Part shown: one piece after another, positions 6,712 through 17,393 of the stretch
How the letters are laid out: every line of letters starts with the position of its first letter
Position numbering within the stretch: position 1 is the first letter of the stretch
Origin: CAYVUM01 sp964454795
GTDB taxonomy: Bacteria > Pseudomonadota > Alphaproteobacteria > Rhodospirillales > Defluviicoccaceae
Reading direction: 5' to 3'
Length of the DNA: 23,369 nt
Assembly (NCBI GenBank): GCA_964454795.1
Contig: CAYVUM010000056.1
Location: forward strand, 1 to 23,369
The notes under the pieces: model-generated
Databases searched by the model: none
Seen by the model: only the letters and a program-made list of their open reading frames with translations
What the model was told of the DNA's origin: nothing
Position numbers and translations under genes: made by a program

Positions 6712-7730
6712 AAATTCCCGTCACGGTGGTCACCGGCTTCCTCGGCGCCGGCAAAACCACGCTCATCCGCCACCTGCTCGCCAATGCCGCCGGCCGCCGG
6801 CTCGCCCTCATCATCAACGAATTCGGAGACCTCGGCGTCGACCGGGAGGTGCTGCTCGGCTGCGCGATGGACGGCTGCGCTGACGATCAGGTGGTCGAAC
6901 TGACCAACGGCTGCATCTGCTGTGCCGTCGCTGATGAATTCCTGCCGGCCATGGAGACCCTGCTCGGACGGGACAGCCCGCCCGAGCATATCGTCATCGA
7001 AACCTCTGGCCTCGCCCTGCCCAAGCCGCTGGTCCAGGCGTTCAACTGGCCGGAGGTGCGCTCGCGGGTCACCGTCGACGGGGTCATTACCGTGATCGAC
7101 GCCCCGGCTGTCGCCAGCGGCCGCTTTGCCGACGCCCCGGCCGCGGTGCAGGCCGGGCTCGGCGCTCTCAGCGAGCGCGATCACGACCAGCCGCTCGATG
7201 AGCTGTTTGAGGATCAGCTGGTCGCGGCCGATCTGGTGATTGTCAACAAGGCCGATCTGATCGACCCGATTTCGCTGGCCGCGCTGCAGTCCCGCCTTCG
7301 CGGCCAGTTGCGGCCGGGAACCAAGGTGGTCCGATCGCTGCATGGCCGGGTTGCGCCGCAGGTGGTGCTCGGCCTTGGCGCCGCCGCGGAGGACGACCTC
7401 TCTTCCCGGCCCTCTCACCACGATGGCGAGACCGACCACGAGCACGACGATTTCGCCAGCTTCATCGCCGACCTCGGACCGGTTGCCGATCCAGCGGCCC
7501 TGGAGGCGCGCATCCGGATCGCCGCCGAGCGCCACAACGTCCTTCGGATCAAGGGCTTCGTCGACGTGCCAGGCAAGCCGATGCGCCACGTCGTCCAGGC
7601 CGTCGGACCGCGGGTTCATCGCTATTACGACCGGCCGTGGCGGAACGATGAGCGCCGGGAAAGCCGGCTGGTGGTGATTGGCCTCACCGGCCTGGATGCC
7701 CGCGCCATCCACGAGACCCTGGCCGGCTGA
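6708..7730 (+). CDS. cobW: CobW-type GTP-dependent metal chaperone
   Basis: A 340-residue G3E-family P-loop GTPase. Walker A is GFLGAGKTT (10-18), the zinc/cobalt-binding CxCC is at 69-72 (NGCICCAV), ETSGLALPKP is the switch/Walker B region, and NKAD (180-183) gives guanine specificity. A His/Asp/Glu-rich stretch HHDGETDHEHDDF (237-249) adds probable metal ligands ahead of the CobW C-terminal domain (about 250-340). Its position directly before cobN, by ATGA overlap with cobP and 18 bases before cobN, supports a role in delivering Co(II) to the aerobic cobaltochelatase, the role proposed for CobW. Confidence 0.95.
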   Translation: MKIPVTVVTGFLGAGKTTLIRHLLANAAGRRLALIINEFGDLGVDREVLLGCAMDGCADDQVVELTNGCICCAVADEFLPAMETLLGRDSPPEHIVIETSGLALPKPLVQAFNWPEVRSRVTVDGVITVIDAPAVASGRFADAPAAVQAGLGALSERDHDQPLDELFEDQLVAADLVIVNKADLIDPISLAALQSRLRGQLRPGTKVVRSLHGRVAPQVVLGLGAAAEDDLSSRPSHHDGETDHEHDDFASFIADLGPVADPAALEARIRIAAERHNVLRIKGFVDVPGKPMRHVVQAVGPRVHRYYDRPWRNDERRESRLVVIGLTGLDARAIHETLAG

Positions 7731-7748
7731 CCGCAGCGGCTGGCATTG

Positions 7749-10700
7749 ATGCACCTGCTTGCCGCGACGCCGGGCACCGTCACCGACGGCAGCGAAGCGG
7801 TCGACCTCGGCCAGAGCCCCGGCGACATCGTTATCCTTTCTGCCGCCGATACCGAGCTGGCGGCATTTGCAGAGGCCCGCGCCCGGCTGGGCGAGGCCGC
7901 TGCGCCGAGCCTGCGCCTCGCCAACCTGCTGCACCTGGGCCACAACTACTCGGTCGACCTCTACGTGGAGGCGACTGTGCAGCACGCCCGGCTGGTCATC
8001 GTCCGGCTGCTCGGCGGCCGCGGCTACTGGCCTTACGGGGTCGAGCGGCTCAGCGCCGTCTGCCGGGAGCGGGAAATCGCCGCCGCCTTCCTCCCCGGCG
8101 ATGACCAGCCCGACCCGGAGCTGGCCGACTGGTCGACCCTCCCGGCCGAGGCCCGTCACCGGCTGTGGCAGTATTGCGTCCATGGCGGCCTTGCCAACGC
8201 CGGCCAGTTCCTGCGCTACGCCGCCTCGCTGATCGGTTACGAGACGCCCTGGCGGGAGCCGCGACCGCTGCTCCGCGCCGGCCTTTACTGGCCCGGAGCC
8301 GACGAGCCGGATCTGGCGTCGGTCCGGGGTCACTGGGTCGCTGGCCACCCGGTCGCCGCAGTGGTGGTCTACCGGGCGCTGGTTCAGGCCGGGAATGTGG
8401 CGGTGATCGATGCCCTGATCGCCGGCCTTGCCGATGCCGGCGTCAACGCCCTCCCCGTACATGTGGCGAGCCTCAAGGACCCGGTGGCGGCCGCGACCCT
8501 GTCCGGATTGCTGGCCGAATGCCGCCCGGACGTGATCCTGAATGCGACCGGATTTGCCGTCTCCGTCCCCGGTGCCGCCCGGGCGGCTGGCCCCTTCGAT
8601 GCGGTGGACGCGCCGGTGCTGCAGGTGGTGTTCTCCGGCGGCGATGTCGCCGGCTGGCGCGCCGGCAGCCGGGGACTGTCCGCCCGCGACATCGCCATGA
8701 ACGTGGCCCTTCCGGAGGTGGACGGCCGGATCCTCAGCCGGGCAGTCTCGTTCAAGGGGCGGACCCGCCGCGACCCGGCGACCGAGTGCGACATCGTCGG
8801 CTACGAGCCGGTTCCGGACCGGATCGCTTTTGTCGCCTCTCTGGCCGCCGCCTGGGTCCGGCTCTGCCGCACGCCGGCCGCCGAGCGGCGGCTCGCCATC
8901 ATCCTCGCCAACTATCCGAACCGGGACGGCCGGCTCGGCAACGGCGTCGGCCTCGACACGCCGGCCGGGGTGATCGAGGTCCTGCGGGCGCTCACCTCCG
9001 CCGGGTACGACGTTGCCGGTGTCCCCGCCGACGGCGATGCCCTGATCGCCCGGCTTGCCGCCGGCCCCACCAACGATCTGGAGGCTTTGCCCGACCGGGA
9101 AATCCGCGAGACCCTGCCGCTGACCGACTACGAGGCGTTCTTCGCGGAGCTTCCTGAGGCGACCCGGGCGGCCGTGCTCGCCCGCTGGGGCCCGGCGGCG
9201 CGCGACCCGCTGTTCCGCCCCGAGGCCGGCGGGTTCGTTGTTGCTGCCTTCCGCTGCGGCAACATCGCCATCGGCCTGCAGCCGGCCCGCGGCTACCACA
9301 TCGACCCGGCGGCGAGCTACCACGATCCGGACCTGCCGCCGCCCCATGGCTACCTGGCGTTCTATGCGTGGCTGCGCCGCCGCTTCGCCGCCCACGCCGT
9401 TGTCCATATGGGTAAGCACGGCAACCTGGAATGGCTGCCGGGCAAGGCCCTGGCGCTGTCGGCTGAATGCTTTCCGGAAGCGGCTTTCGGGCCGCTGCCG
9501 CACCTCTATCCGTTCATCGTCAATGACCCCGGGGAGGGGACCCAGGCCAAGCGCCGCGCCCAGGCGGTGATCGTCGACCACCTGACGCCGCCGCTGACCC
9601 GGGCGGAAAGCTATGGCCCGCTCCGCGATCTCGAGCACCTGGTGGACGAATACTATGAAGCCGCCGGCCTTGATCCGCGCCGCCTGAAAGTGCTCGCCGA
9701 GGACATCCTCTCGCTCTGCCGGGCGACCGGGCTCGATGCCGACTGCGGCATCGCCGACGACGAGGACCGGGACGCGGCGCTTGCCAAACTGGACAATTAC
9801 CTCTGTGAACTCAAAGAGTTGCAGATTCGTGATGGCCTCCACGTGTTCGGCTGCTCGCCGGCGGGGCAGCAGCGCCGCGATCTCCTGGTCGCCCTGACCC
9901 GGGTGCCGCGCGGCGCCGGCGAGGGAGGCGATGCCTCACTGCTGCGGGCGCTGGCCGGCGACCTTGGCCTCGACTTCGATCCGCTCACCGCCCGGCTCGG
10001 CGATCCCTGGGACGGCCCGCGGCCGGACCTCCTTGCCGCACTCGGCGATGAGCCGTGGCGGACCGCCGGAGATACGGTGGAGCGGCTGGAGCGGCTGGCC
10101 GCGGCGCTGGTCGATGGCACCGCGGATCAAGGTGGAAAGGGCAGCCTCGCCGTGCCGGGACCGCGGAGCCGTGCGGTCCTGGAGATGGTGAGCAATACGC
10201 TCGCCCCTGCCGTGGCGACCTCCGGGGCCGCCGAGATCGACGGCCTGCTTGCCGGTCTCGCCGGCCGGTTCGTGCCGCCCGGTCCGTCCGGGGCGCCGAC
10301 CCGCGGCCGCCCCGACGTGCTGCCGACCGGCCGCAACTTCTATGCGCTGGATACCCGCACGGTGCCCACCCCCGCGGCCTGGACGCTCGGCTGGAGGTCG
10401 GCGGGCCTTCTGGTCGAGCGGTATGTCCAGGATCACGGCAGCTGGCCGGAGACCATCGCCGTCTCGGCCTGGGGGACCAGCAACATGCGCACGGGCGGCG
10501 ACGATATCGCCCAGGCCCTCGCCCTCCTCGGAGTCCGGCCCACCTGGGACTCCGCGTCCCGACGGGTGACCGGCTTCGAAATTCTGCCGCTCGATCTGCT
10601 CGACCGGCCGCGGATCGATGTCACCTTGCGGATCTCCGGGTTTTTCCGGGATGCCTTCCCGGCGCTGATCGCGCTGTTCGACTCAGCCGTGCGCGCCGTC

Positions 10701-11630
10701 GCCGCCCTGGAGGAGCCGCCCGAGCGCAATCCCCTGGCCGCCCGGGTCCGCGCCGAGACCGCCGAATTGACCCGGGCGGGCGCCGAGCCCGATGAGGCTG
10801 CCCGCACCGCCGGCTACCGGGTGTTCGGGGCCAAGCCGGGCGCCTACGGCGCCGGCCTGCAGGCGCTGATCGACGAGCGGGGCTGGACCACCGATGCCGA
10901 CCTGGCGCGCGCGTACGTGGCCTGGGGCGGCTGGGCCTATGGCGCCGGCGGGGCTGGCGCCGGCGGGGCTGGCGACGGCACGGACGGCGACGGCATTCCG
11001 GCCCACCGGACGTTCGAACGCCGGCTCGGCCGGATCGATGCAGTCGTCCAGAACCAGGACAACCGCGAACACGACCTGCTCGATTCCGACGACTACTACC
11101 AGTTCGAGGGCGGCCTCACCGCGGCGGTCCGGGTGCTGTCCGGCACTCAGCCGGCCACCTACCATCCCGACCATTCCCGCCCCGAATCACCGGTGATTCG
11201 CACCCTCGATGACGAGGTCGGCCGGGTCGTCCGAGCCCGGGTTGTGAACCCGAAGTGGATCGCAGGGGTGATGCGCCACGGCTATAAGGGCGGCTTCGAA
11301 ATGGCTGCAACCGTGGATTATCTGTTCGCCTTCGCGGCCACCGCCCGCTGCGTCCGCGATCACCATTTCGACGCCGTTTTCGCGGCTTATCTTGATGATG
11401 AACGGGTGCGCGAGTTCCTCGAAACGCACAACCCGGCCGCCCTGACGGAGATGGCCGGGCGGCTCCGCGAGGCTTGCGAGCGGGGCCTGTGGCGGCCCCG
11501 GGCCAATCATGCGCTCACCGCCCTCGATCGCCTCGCGACCCGGACGGTTGACACCGGCGGCGGAGATCCGGACAGATCGAGTGTTGCAAGCTCGACCCCG
11601 ACCCGGAGCATGGATGACCGAAGACGCTGA
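7749..11630 (+). CDS. cobN: Aerobic cobaltochelatase large subunit CobN
   Basis: 1293 residues, normal for CobN. It binds hydrogenobyrinic acid a,c-diamide and inserts cobalt together with the AAA+ motor subunits CobS and CobT of the chelatase, which are not in this window. Family blocks seen in order: LANYPNRDGRLGNGVGLDTP (about residues 383-402), VHMGKHGNLEWLPGKALALS, PFIVNDPGEGTQAKRRAQA, SAWGTSNMRTGGDD, LRISGFFRDAFPALIALFD, YRVFGAKPGAYGAGLQ, and a C-terminal HNPAALTEMAGRLREA close. Magnesium chelatase BchH/ChlH is homologous, but the cob neighbours settle the call. ATG 7749 is preceded by an in-frame TTG at 7746. A Gly/Ala-rich insert at about 1063-1083 is encoded by a short tandem repeat. 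The 3' end overlaps cobO by 17 bases. Confidence 0.97.
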   Translation: MHLLAATPGTVTDGSEAVDLGQSPGDIVILSAADTELAAFAEARARLGEAAAPSLRLANLLHLGHNYSVDLYVEATVQHARLVIVRLLGGRGYWPYGVERLSAVCREREIAAAFLPGDDQPDPELADWSTLPAEARHRLWQYCVHGGLANAGQFLRYAASLIGYETPWREPRPLLRAGLYWPGADEPDLASVRGHWVAGHPVAAVVVYRALVQAGNVAVIDALIAGLADAGVNALPVHVASLKDPVAAATLSGLLAECRPDVILNATGFAVSVPGAARAAGPFDAVDAPVLQVVFSGGDVAGWRAGSRGLSARDIAMNVALPEVDGRILSRAVSFKGRTRRDPATECDIVGYEPVPDRIAFVASLAAAWVRLCRTPAAERRLAIILANYPNRDGRLGNGVGLDTPAGVIEVLRALTSAGYDVAGVPADGDALIARLAAGPTNDLEALPDREIRETLPLTDYEAFFAELPEATRAAVLARWGPAARDPLFRPEAGGFVVAAFRCGNIAIGLQPARGYHIDPAASYHDPDLPPPHGYLAFYAWLRRRFAAHAVVHMGKHGNLEWLPGKALALSAECFPEAAFGPLPHLYPFIVNDPGEGTQAKRRAQAVIVDHLTPPLTRAESYGPLRDLEHLVDEYYEAAGLDPRRLKVLAEDILSLCRATGLDADCGIADDEDRDAALAKLDNYLCELKELQIRDGLHVFGCSPAGQQRRDLLVALTRVPRGAGEGGDASLLRALAGDLGLDFDPLTARLGDPWDGPRPDLLAALGDEPWRTAGDTVERLERLAAALVDGTADQGGKGSLAVPGPRSRAVLEMVSNTLAPAVATSGAAEIDGLLAGLAGRFVPPGPSGAPTRGRPDVLPTGRNFYALDTRTVPTPAAWTLGWRSAGLLVERYVQDHGSWPETIAVSAWGTSNMRTGGDDIAQALALLGVRPTWDSASRRVTGFEILPLDLLDRPRIDVTLRISGFFRDAFPALIALFDSAVRAVAALEEPPERNPLAARVRAETAELTRAGAEPDEAARTAGYRVFGAKPGAYGAGLQALIDERGWTTDADLARAYVAWGGWAYGAGGAGAGGAGDGTDGDGIPAHRTFERRLGRIDAVVQNQDNREHDLLDSDDYYQFEGGLTAAVRVLSGTQPATYHPDHSRPESPVIRTLDDEVGRVVRARVVNPKWIAGVMRHGYKGGFEMAATVDYLFAFAATARCVRDHHFDAVFAAYLDDERVREFLETHNPAALTEMAGRLREACERGLWRPRANHALTALDRLATRTVDTGGGDPDRSSVASSTPTRSMDDRRR
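10941..10970 (+). repeat. Tandem 15-bp duplication inside cobN
   Basis: GGCGCCGGCGGGGCT occurs twice, exactly back to back (10941-10955 and 10956-10970), followed by degenerate GGCGACGGC copies. It encodes GAGGAGAGGAGDGTDGDG, a flexible linker-like insert in CobN, and keeps the reading frame. Confidence 0.85.
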
Positions 11631-12225
11631 CCTCGACCGCCGCCACGCCGAGAAGATGGCCAAAAAGAAGGCGGCGCGCGACAAGATCCTCGCCACCAAG
11701 ACCGAGGAGCGGGGTCTGCTGATGGTCCACACCGGCAAGGGCAAGGGCAAGACGACGGCTGCCATGGGCCTCGCGATGCGCGCCATCGGTCACGACATGA
11801 AAGTGGGGATCGTCCAGTTCGTTAAAGGGGTCTGGGAGACCGGCGAGCGCCGGGTGCTCGAACACTTTCCCGAGCTCTGCGTGATGAAGGCGATGGGCGA
11901 AGGCTTCACCTGGGAAACCCAGGACCGCCAGCGCGATCTGGCTGCCGCGGCGGCGGCCTGGGAGGCGGCAAAGGCGATGATCGCCGATCCCAGCTTTCGC
12001 ATGGTGATCCTGGACGAACTCAACATCGTCCTGCGCTACGACTACCTGCCGTTCGACGACGTTCTCGCGACGCTCCGTGACAAGCCCCGCGACCTGCACG
12101 TGGTCGTCACCGGGCGCAACGCCCGCGACGAGTTGATCGAGGCTGCCGATCTGGTCACCGAAATGGCGATGATCCGCCATCCGTTCCGCGCCGGGATCAA
12201 GGCGCAGGCCGGCGTGGAATTCTGA
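11614..12225 (+). CDS. cobO: Cob(I)yrinic acid a,c-diamide adenosyltransferase CobO
   Basis: 203 residues. It transfers the 5'-deoxyadenosyl group of ATP to Co(I) corrinoid. The N-terminal basic helix (MTEDADLDRRHAEKMAKKKA) matches CobO/BtuR/CobA proteins and precedes the P-loop TGKGKGKTTAA (40-50). VGIVQFVKGVWETGE and the VILDELNIVLRYDYL Walker B region follow, then VVTGRNA and a VTEMAMIRHPFRAGIKAQAGVEF end typical of the family. ATG 11614 has GGAG (11605-11608) five bases upstream. The start lies 17 bases inside the end of cobN, so translation is probably coupled. Confidence 0.97.
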   Translation: MTEDADLDRRHAEKMAKKKAARDKILATKTEERGLLMVHTGKGKGKTTAAMGLAMRAIGHDMKVGIVQFVKGVWETGERRVLEHFPELCVMKAMGEGFTWETQDRQRDLAAAAAAWEAAKAMIADPSFRMVILDELNIVLRYDYLPFDDVLATLRDKPRDLHVVVTGRNARDELIEAADLVTEMAMIRHPFRAGIKAQAGVEF

Positions 12226-12244
12226 AGTGCGAGGAACGACTGCC

Positions 12245-12931
12245 ATGCACCTGGTCCCGAGGCTTCTGGTTCTGCTGATCGTTGCGGGCTTGGCCACGGC
12301 CGCCTGCGTCAATCAGATGCCACCGCACCACAAGGCGGAATCGATCGTCGAAAAGGCCCGATGGACCGTCGAATCCTTCAAGGCGAACCCGGAAGAACCG
12401 TACGACGTCTTCCGCGACAATCTCCGCACGGCCCGAGGCATTGTTGTGATTCCGAGCCTGTTCAAGGGCGCCTTCTTCGTCGGCGGCGAGGGTGGCGAGG
12501 CGGTGCTGCTGACCCGTAATGACGCCGGGGAGTGGAGCTATCCGGCGTTCTATTCGGTCGGCAGCGGCAGCTTCGGAGCCCAGGCCGGCGCCCAGTCCTC
12601 CGAGATCGTCCTGTTCCTGCGCAGCGACGAGGCGGTTGCCGCGGTGATCGACGATCAGGGCAAGCTGGGGGCCGATCTGGAGCTGACTTTCGGGACGCTC
12701 GGGGCCGGGCTGGAAGGGGCGACGACCACCAACCTCGGCGCCGACGTGGTCGGGGTTGCCGACAGCGCCGGGCTGTTTGCCGGTGTGTCGCTGGAGGGCA
12801 CGGCCCTGGTTCGCCGTAACGATCTCAACCAGGCCTATTACGGCACGCCGGCGAGCCCGCAGGACATCGTCCTCGACCGCCGCTACCGCAACGGCCACGC
12901 CGACAGCCTGCGCCGGTCGCTGGTCTTCTGA
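12245..12931 (+). CDS. SYLF/Ysc84-domain envelope protein with export signal
   Basis: 228 residues from ATG 12245, with a strong GAGGAA site at 12231-12236. An N-terminal hydrophobic signal (3-20) ends in ATAAC with Cys21. This looks like a lipoprotein signal, although Thr at the -3 position is not the usual Leu/Val/Ile, so ordinary signal peptidase cleavage is possible. The mature part carries the SYLF/Ysc84 pattern: ARGIVVIPSLFKGAFFVGGEGGEAVLLTR (segment 63-91), FYSVGSGSFGAQAGAQSSEIVLFL, and a GLFAGVSLEGTALVRRND close. The eukaryotic domain binds phosphoinositides; bacterial copies are thought to be lipid-binding envelope proteins. It has no known part in cobalamin synthesis although it lies between cobO and cobQ, 19 bases after cobO. 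Confidence 0.87.
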   Translation: MHLVPRLLVLLIVAGLATAACVNQMPPHHKAESIVEKARWTVESFKANPEEPYDVFRDNLRTARGIVVIPSLFKGAFFVGGEGGEAVLLTRNDAGEWSYPAFYSVGSGSFGAQAGAQSSEIVLFLRSDEAVAAVIDDQGKLGADLELTFGTLGAGLEGATTTNLGADVVGVADSAGLFAGVSLEGTALVRRNDLNQAYYGTPASPQDIVLDRRYRNGHADSLRRSLVF

Positions 12932-12973
12932 TCCGGCTGCGCCGGCCCACCGGCGGGGACGTTCCACGGCGCG

Positions 12974-14423
12974 ATGGCCGCCCTTGCGCTGATGCTCCAG
13001 GGGACCGGTTCGGATGTCGGCAAGTCGCTGATCACCGCCGGGCTCTGCCGGGCGTTCAGCCGCCGCGGCCTCAGGGTGCGGCCGTTCAAACCCCAGAACA
13101 TGTCCAACAATGCCGCGGTGACCGCGGATGGCGGTGAGATCGGCCGGGCCCAGGCGCTCCAGGCGCGGGCCTGCGGCGTCGCGCCGGTTACCGACATGAA
13201 CCCGGTGCTGCTCAAGCCGCAGACGGAGGTGGGTGCCCAGGTGGTCGTCCAGGGCCGGATCTTCGGCACCGCCCGGGCTGGGGATTACCAGGTTCTCAAG
13301 CCTGCGCTGCTGCCGCAGGTCCTCGAGAGCTTCTGCCGGCTCTGCCGGGACGCCGACCTGGTGCTGATCGAGGGTGCCGGCAGCCCTGCCGAAGTCAACC
13401 TGCGGGCCGGCGATATCGCCAACATGGGCTTTGCGGTCGCCGCCGACGTTCCGGTGGTCCTGGTCGCCGACATCGACCGCGGCGGGGTGATCGCCGCGCT
13501 CGTCGGCACTTGGACGCTCCTGCCTGAAGATGAGCGGGCGCGGCTGGCCGGTTACATCATCAACAAGTTCCGCGGCGACGTGCGGCTGTTCGACGGCGGC
13601 CTTCGGATCATCGGCGAGCGCACCGGCCTCTCCGGCTTCGGGGTCGTTCCGTGGTACGAGCCCGCACGGCGGCTGCCCGCCGAAGACGCGGTCGCCCTGG
13701 AACGTCCTCCCCTGGCCGGCGACGGTGGCCTGCGGATTGCCGTGCCGGTGTTCTCGCGGATCGCCAACTTCGACGATCTGGACCCGCTGATCGCCGAGGC
13801 CGGGGTTTCCGTCCGCTTCATCCGCCGCGGCGAGCCGCTGCCCGGCGATGCCGGGCTGGTGATCCTGCCCGGCTCCAAGGCGACCCTCGCCGACCTCGCG
13901 GTCATCCGCAGCGAGGGCTGGGACATCGACATCGCCGCCCACGTGCGCCGTGGCGGCTGGCTGGTCGGGCTGTGCGGCGGCTATCAGATGCTTGGCACCG
14001 TCATCCGCGACCCCGAAGGCATCGAAGGCCCACCCGGGGAGGCGCCGGGCCTCGGGCTGCTCGCGGTCGCCACCACCCTGACGCCCGACAAGACCCTGAT
14101 CGAGGCGAGCGGAACCGAACTGGCCAGCGGCGCCGCCGTCCGCGGCTACGAGATGCACGTCGGCCGCAGCGACGGCCCCGGTCTGGCCCGGCCGATGTTG
14201 CGCCTTGACAATGGCCGGACGGACGGCGCGGTGTCCGCGGACGGCCGGGTGATGGGTTGCTATCTCCACGGCCTGTTCGCGGCCGACGGATTCCGCCGCA
14301 CCTTCCTTGATCGGCTCGGCCAGAGCGATGGCGGGATCGCCTGGGAGGCGACGGTGGAGGCGGCCCTGGACGGCCTCGCCGACCATCTGGCCGCCCATGT
14401 GGACCTGGACGGCCTGCTCGCCG

Positions 14424-14446
<23 letters not shown>
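12974..14446 (+). CDS. cobQ: Cobyric acid synthase CobQ (CbiP)
   Basis: 490 residues, full length. It amidates the b, d, e and g side chains of adenosylcobyrinic acid a,c-diamide using glutamine and ATP. The N-terminal dethiobiotin-synthetase-like ATPase domain opens with LQGTGSDVGKSLITAGL and continues with PFKPQNMSNNAAVT and GRAQALQARA. The C-terminal class I glutamine amidotransferase domain has its nucleophile Cys334 in GLCGGYQMLG and the catalytic His432 in CYLHGLF. Starting at ATG 12974, 42 bases after the SYLF gene, it has no strong ribosome-binding site. Its last 23 bases overlap the end of the convergent pirin gene. Confidence 0.97.
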
Positions 14447-15338
<892 letters not shown>

Positions 15339-15444
15339 CGCAGTTTCCTTATCGCAAATGAAGAACGGCGCCGGGGCATATCACCCGACGCCGTCCGAAT
15401 ATAGGCAGGCCGGCGTCCGGAGCCGCCGGAAAGGCGGCCCGTCT

Positions 15445-17265
15445 CTACACTCGAGTGATCCGCTCGCCGCTGCCCGGCGCGTTGAAACCGGCCGCGATTT
15501 CGTAGACAGCGTCCGTGAACACCGGATCGCCCTCGCGCGGCACCAGCGCAAACGGGTCGGGGTTATTGACGTTGGCGGGATCGCCGACGGCGCGGAAGAT
15601 GTTGCGGAAACGGTTTTCGTCGACATCGCAGAGACTGTAGCCGCGGAACAGGCCGTTGAAATAGGGGATGTGCGGGTTGTCGGCCAGTACGCCCTGGCGG
15701 ACGATGAAATCGGTCGGCCGGGGGTCGATCAGCAGGAAGGTCGACGAGATCGAAGTGCAGACGAACTCGGCGGCGAGGATGTCGGAGGCGGGATTGGCGA
15801 AGTCCTGGAGCAGGTTCGCTGCCCAGGCGGAGTGGATATCACCGGTGAGGACCACCGGGTTGTTGGGCCGGGCGGCCGCGAGCACATCGAACAGCCGCTG
15901 ACGGGCCGCCTGGTAGCCGTCCCAGGCGTCGACGTTGAAGAAGTTGTCCACCTGATCGAGGGCGGCGAGGATGACTTGTTTCTCGGCGGCGGGAAGATTG
16001 GGATCCAGCTGGATCTGCAGGGCTGCGGTGGTGATCAGGTTCCACTGGGTGACCATGATCTGCTGCGCGAGGATGTTCCAGCGCGCCCGGGACCGCTGCA
16101 GGTTGCGGTAGAGCCAGGATTCCTGGCTGCTGCCGAGCATGGTTGCCTCCGCGGCGAGGATCGCCGGGTCGTACAGTTGCTCGCCGAAGACCTGTTCCAG
16201 AAGACCGGCGCTGTCGGGATCGGTCGACCCGAAGCCGTCCCCGGCCGGCTGGTTGGTCCGGAACTGCCGGGTGTCGAGGACGTGAATATCGGCAAGCTCG
16301 CCAAAGCTGAGCGTACGGTGCAGCTCAAGTCGGTAATACCGTCCGAAACGGCTGGGACCGCTAAGAATGAACGGCATTTCTTCAGTGTAGACCTGGTAGG
16401 CATTGGCACGGCGCAGGACAAACTGACTGCCCTGAACCGAGGAGCTGTCTTCCGCGATCAGGCCGGCATAGTTGTTCTCGACCTCGTGATCGTCCGGGGT
16501 GCAGATAAATGGAAAGTTGGCGTGAGCGTCCTGCAAATTCGGGTCGAGCTTGTACTGGGCGTAGCGGTTGCGGTACTCGACCACCGACACCGGCTCGACC
16601 GGCGGGTGAAGACGTCCACCAGGGAATGCCGGCGAACCGTTGCCCGCGCCTTCGTAGATGTAATCGCCGGTGTGGATGACGCAGTCGAGGTCATCCTCGC
16701 CCTGATCGCGCCAGCCGGCAATGTCGGCCCAGGCCGGATAGAAGCCCTGCTCGTAATGCTGGCAGGAAACGACGGCGAAGCGGAACCGGCCGGCGGTATC
16801 GAGCCGGTTCGGGAAGGTGCGGGTACGGCCGACGCGGCTGGTCTCGCCCATCGCCCCGAATTCATAGTACAGCCAGGAATTGGACGGCAAACCCGTCGGC
16901 CGGACATGGACGGTGTGACCGCGAGACGCGAAGGCCGAAGTCGTGCCCCTGGCGATCACGTTGGCCATGCCGGGGTCGGTCGCCACCTTCCAGGTCACCG
17001 GGATTTCCTCCGCCATCAGGCCGCCGCCGTTCAGCGGATCGGGCGCCAGACGGGTCCACAGCACCACCGACCGGTCGGTGGGATCGCCGGACGCGACACC
17101 GAGACTGAACAGAGCGCCGCCGACCTGAGCGTCGGCGCGCCGGCCCTTCAGGATCGCCGGGGCGCCGGCGATCAGCGCCGCACCGCCGGCCCCGATCAGG
17201 AACCGGCGGCGATGGGGGAGCAGCAGGCCGCCGTTCGGTCGGCCCGGCTTTTGCGAATGCGTCAT
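15445..17265 (-). CDS. phoD: Tat-exported PhoD-type alkaline phosphatase / phosphodiesterase
   Basis: 606 residues. A twin-arginine signal (RRRFLIGAGGAALIAGAPA, from Arg19) shows export in folded form. An N-terminal PhoD beta domain (about 50-140, GVASGDPTDRSVVLWTRL) precedes the metallophosphatase domain. There, VVSCQHYEQG supplies the Fe-binding cysteine, HTGDYIYEG the bridging aspartate, the DDHEVENNYAG segment and the late TGDIHSAWAANL further Ca/Fe ligands. EFVCTSISS is another PhoD mark. The family frees phosphate from phosphomonoesters and diesters in the periplasm, usually under phosphate limitation. No convincing PhoB box was found in the 215 bp upstream. A GGGAAGAGG purine tract precedes ATG 17265. 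Confidence 0.95.
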   Translation of the reverse strand: MTHSQKPGRPNGGLLLPHRRRFLIGAGGAALIAGAPAILKGRRADAQVGGALFSLGVASGDPTDRSVVLWTRLAPDPLNGGGLMAEEIPVTWKVATDPGMANVIARGTTSAFASRGHTVHVRPTGLPSNSWLYYEFGAMGETSRVGRTRTFPNRLDTAGRFRFAVVSCQHYEQGFYPAWADIAGWRDQGEDDLDCVIHTGDYIYEGAGNGSPAFPGGRLHPPVEPVSVVEYRNRYAQYKLDPNLQDAHANFPFICTPDDHEVENNYAGLIAEDSSSVQGSQFVLRRANAYQVYTEEMPFILSGPSRFGRYYRLELHRTLSFGELADIHVLDTRQFRTNQPAGDGFGSTDPDSAGLLEQVFGEQLYDPAILAAEATMLGSSQESWLYRNLQRSRARWNILAQQIMVTQWNLITTAALQIQLDPNLPAAEKQVILAALDQVDNFFNVDAWDGYQAARQRLFDVLAAARPNNPVVLTGDIHSAWAANLLQDFANPASDILAAEFVCTSISSTFLLIDPRPTDFIVRQGVLADNPHIPYFNGLFRGYSLCDVDENRFRNIFRAVGDPANVNNPDPFALVPREGDPVFTDAVYEIAAGFNAPGSGERITRV

Positions 17266-17393
17266 GACCTCTTCCCTTAATGAATGATGGTTGGGCGCCC
17301 AGGCATAATCCGCTTTGGGGAAAATACCAGCGGCGCGGGTACCGCAACGCGTTCGCTATTGCGGATCAATCGCGCGGACTAGCGGATGCCAGG

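Noticed and set aside
6246..9842. Very long stop-free frame (almost 1200 codons) on the - strand opposite cobP, cobW and cobN
   Set aside because: It is the antisense shadow of genuine high-GC genes; its translation is Arg/Gly/Asp-rich without any family motif, and the + strand genes are unmistakable.
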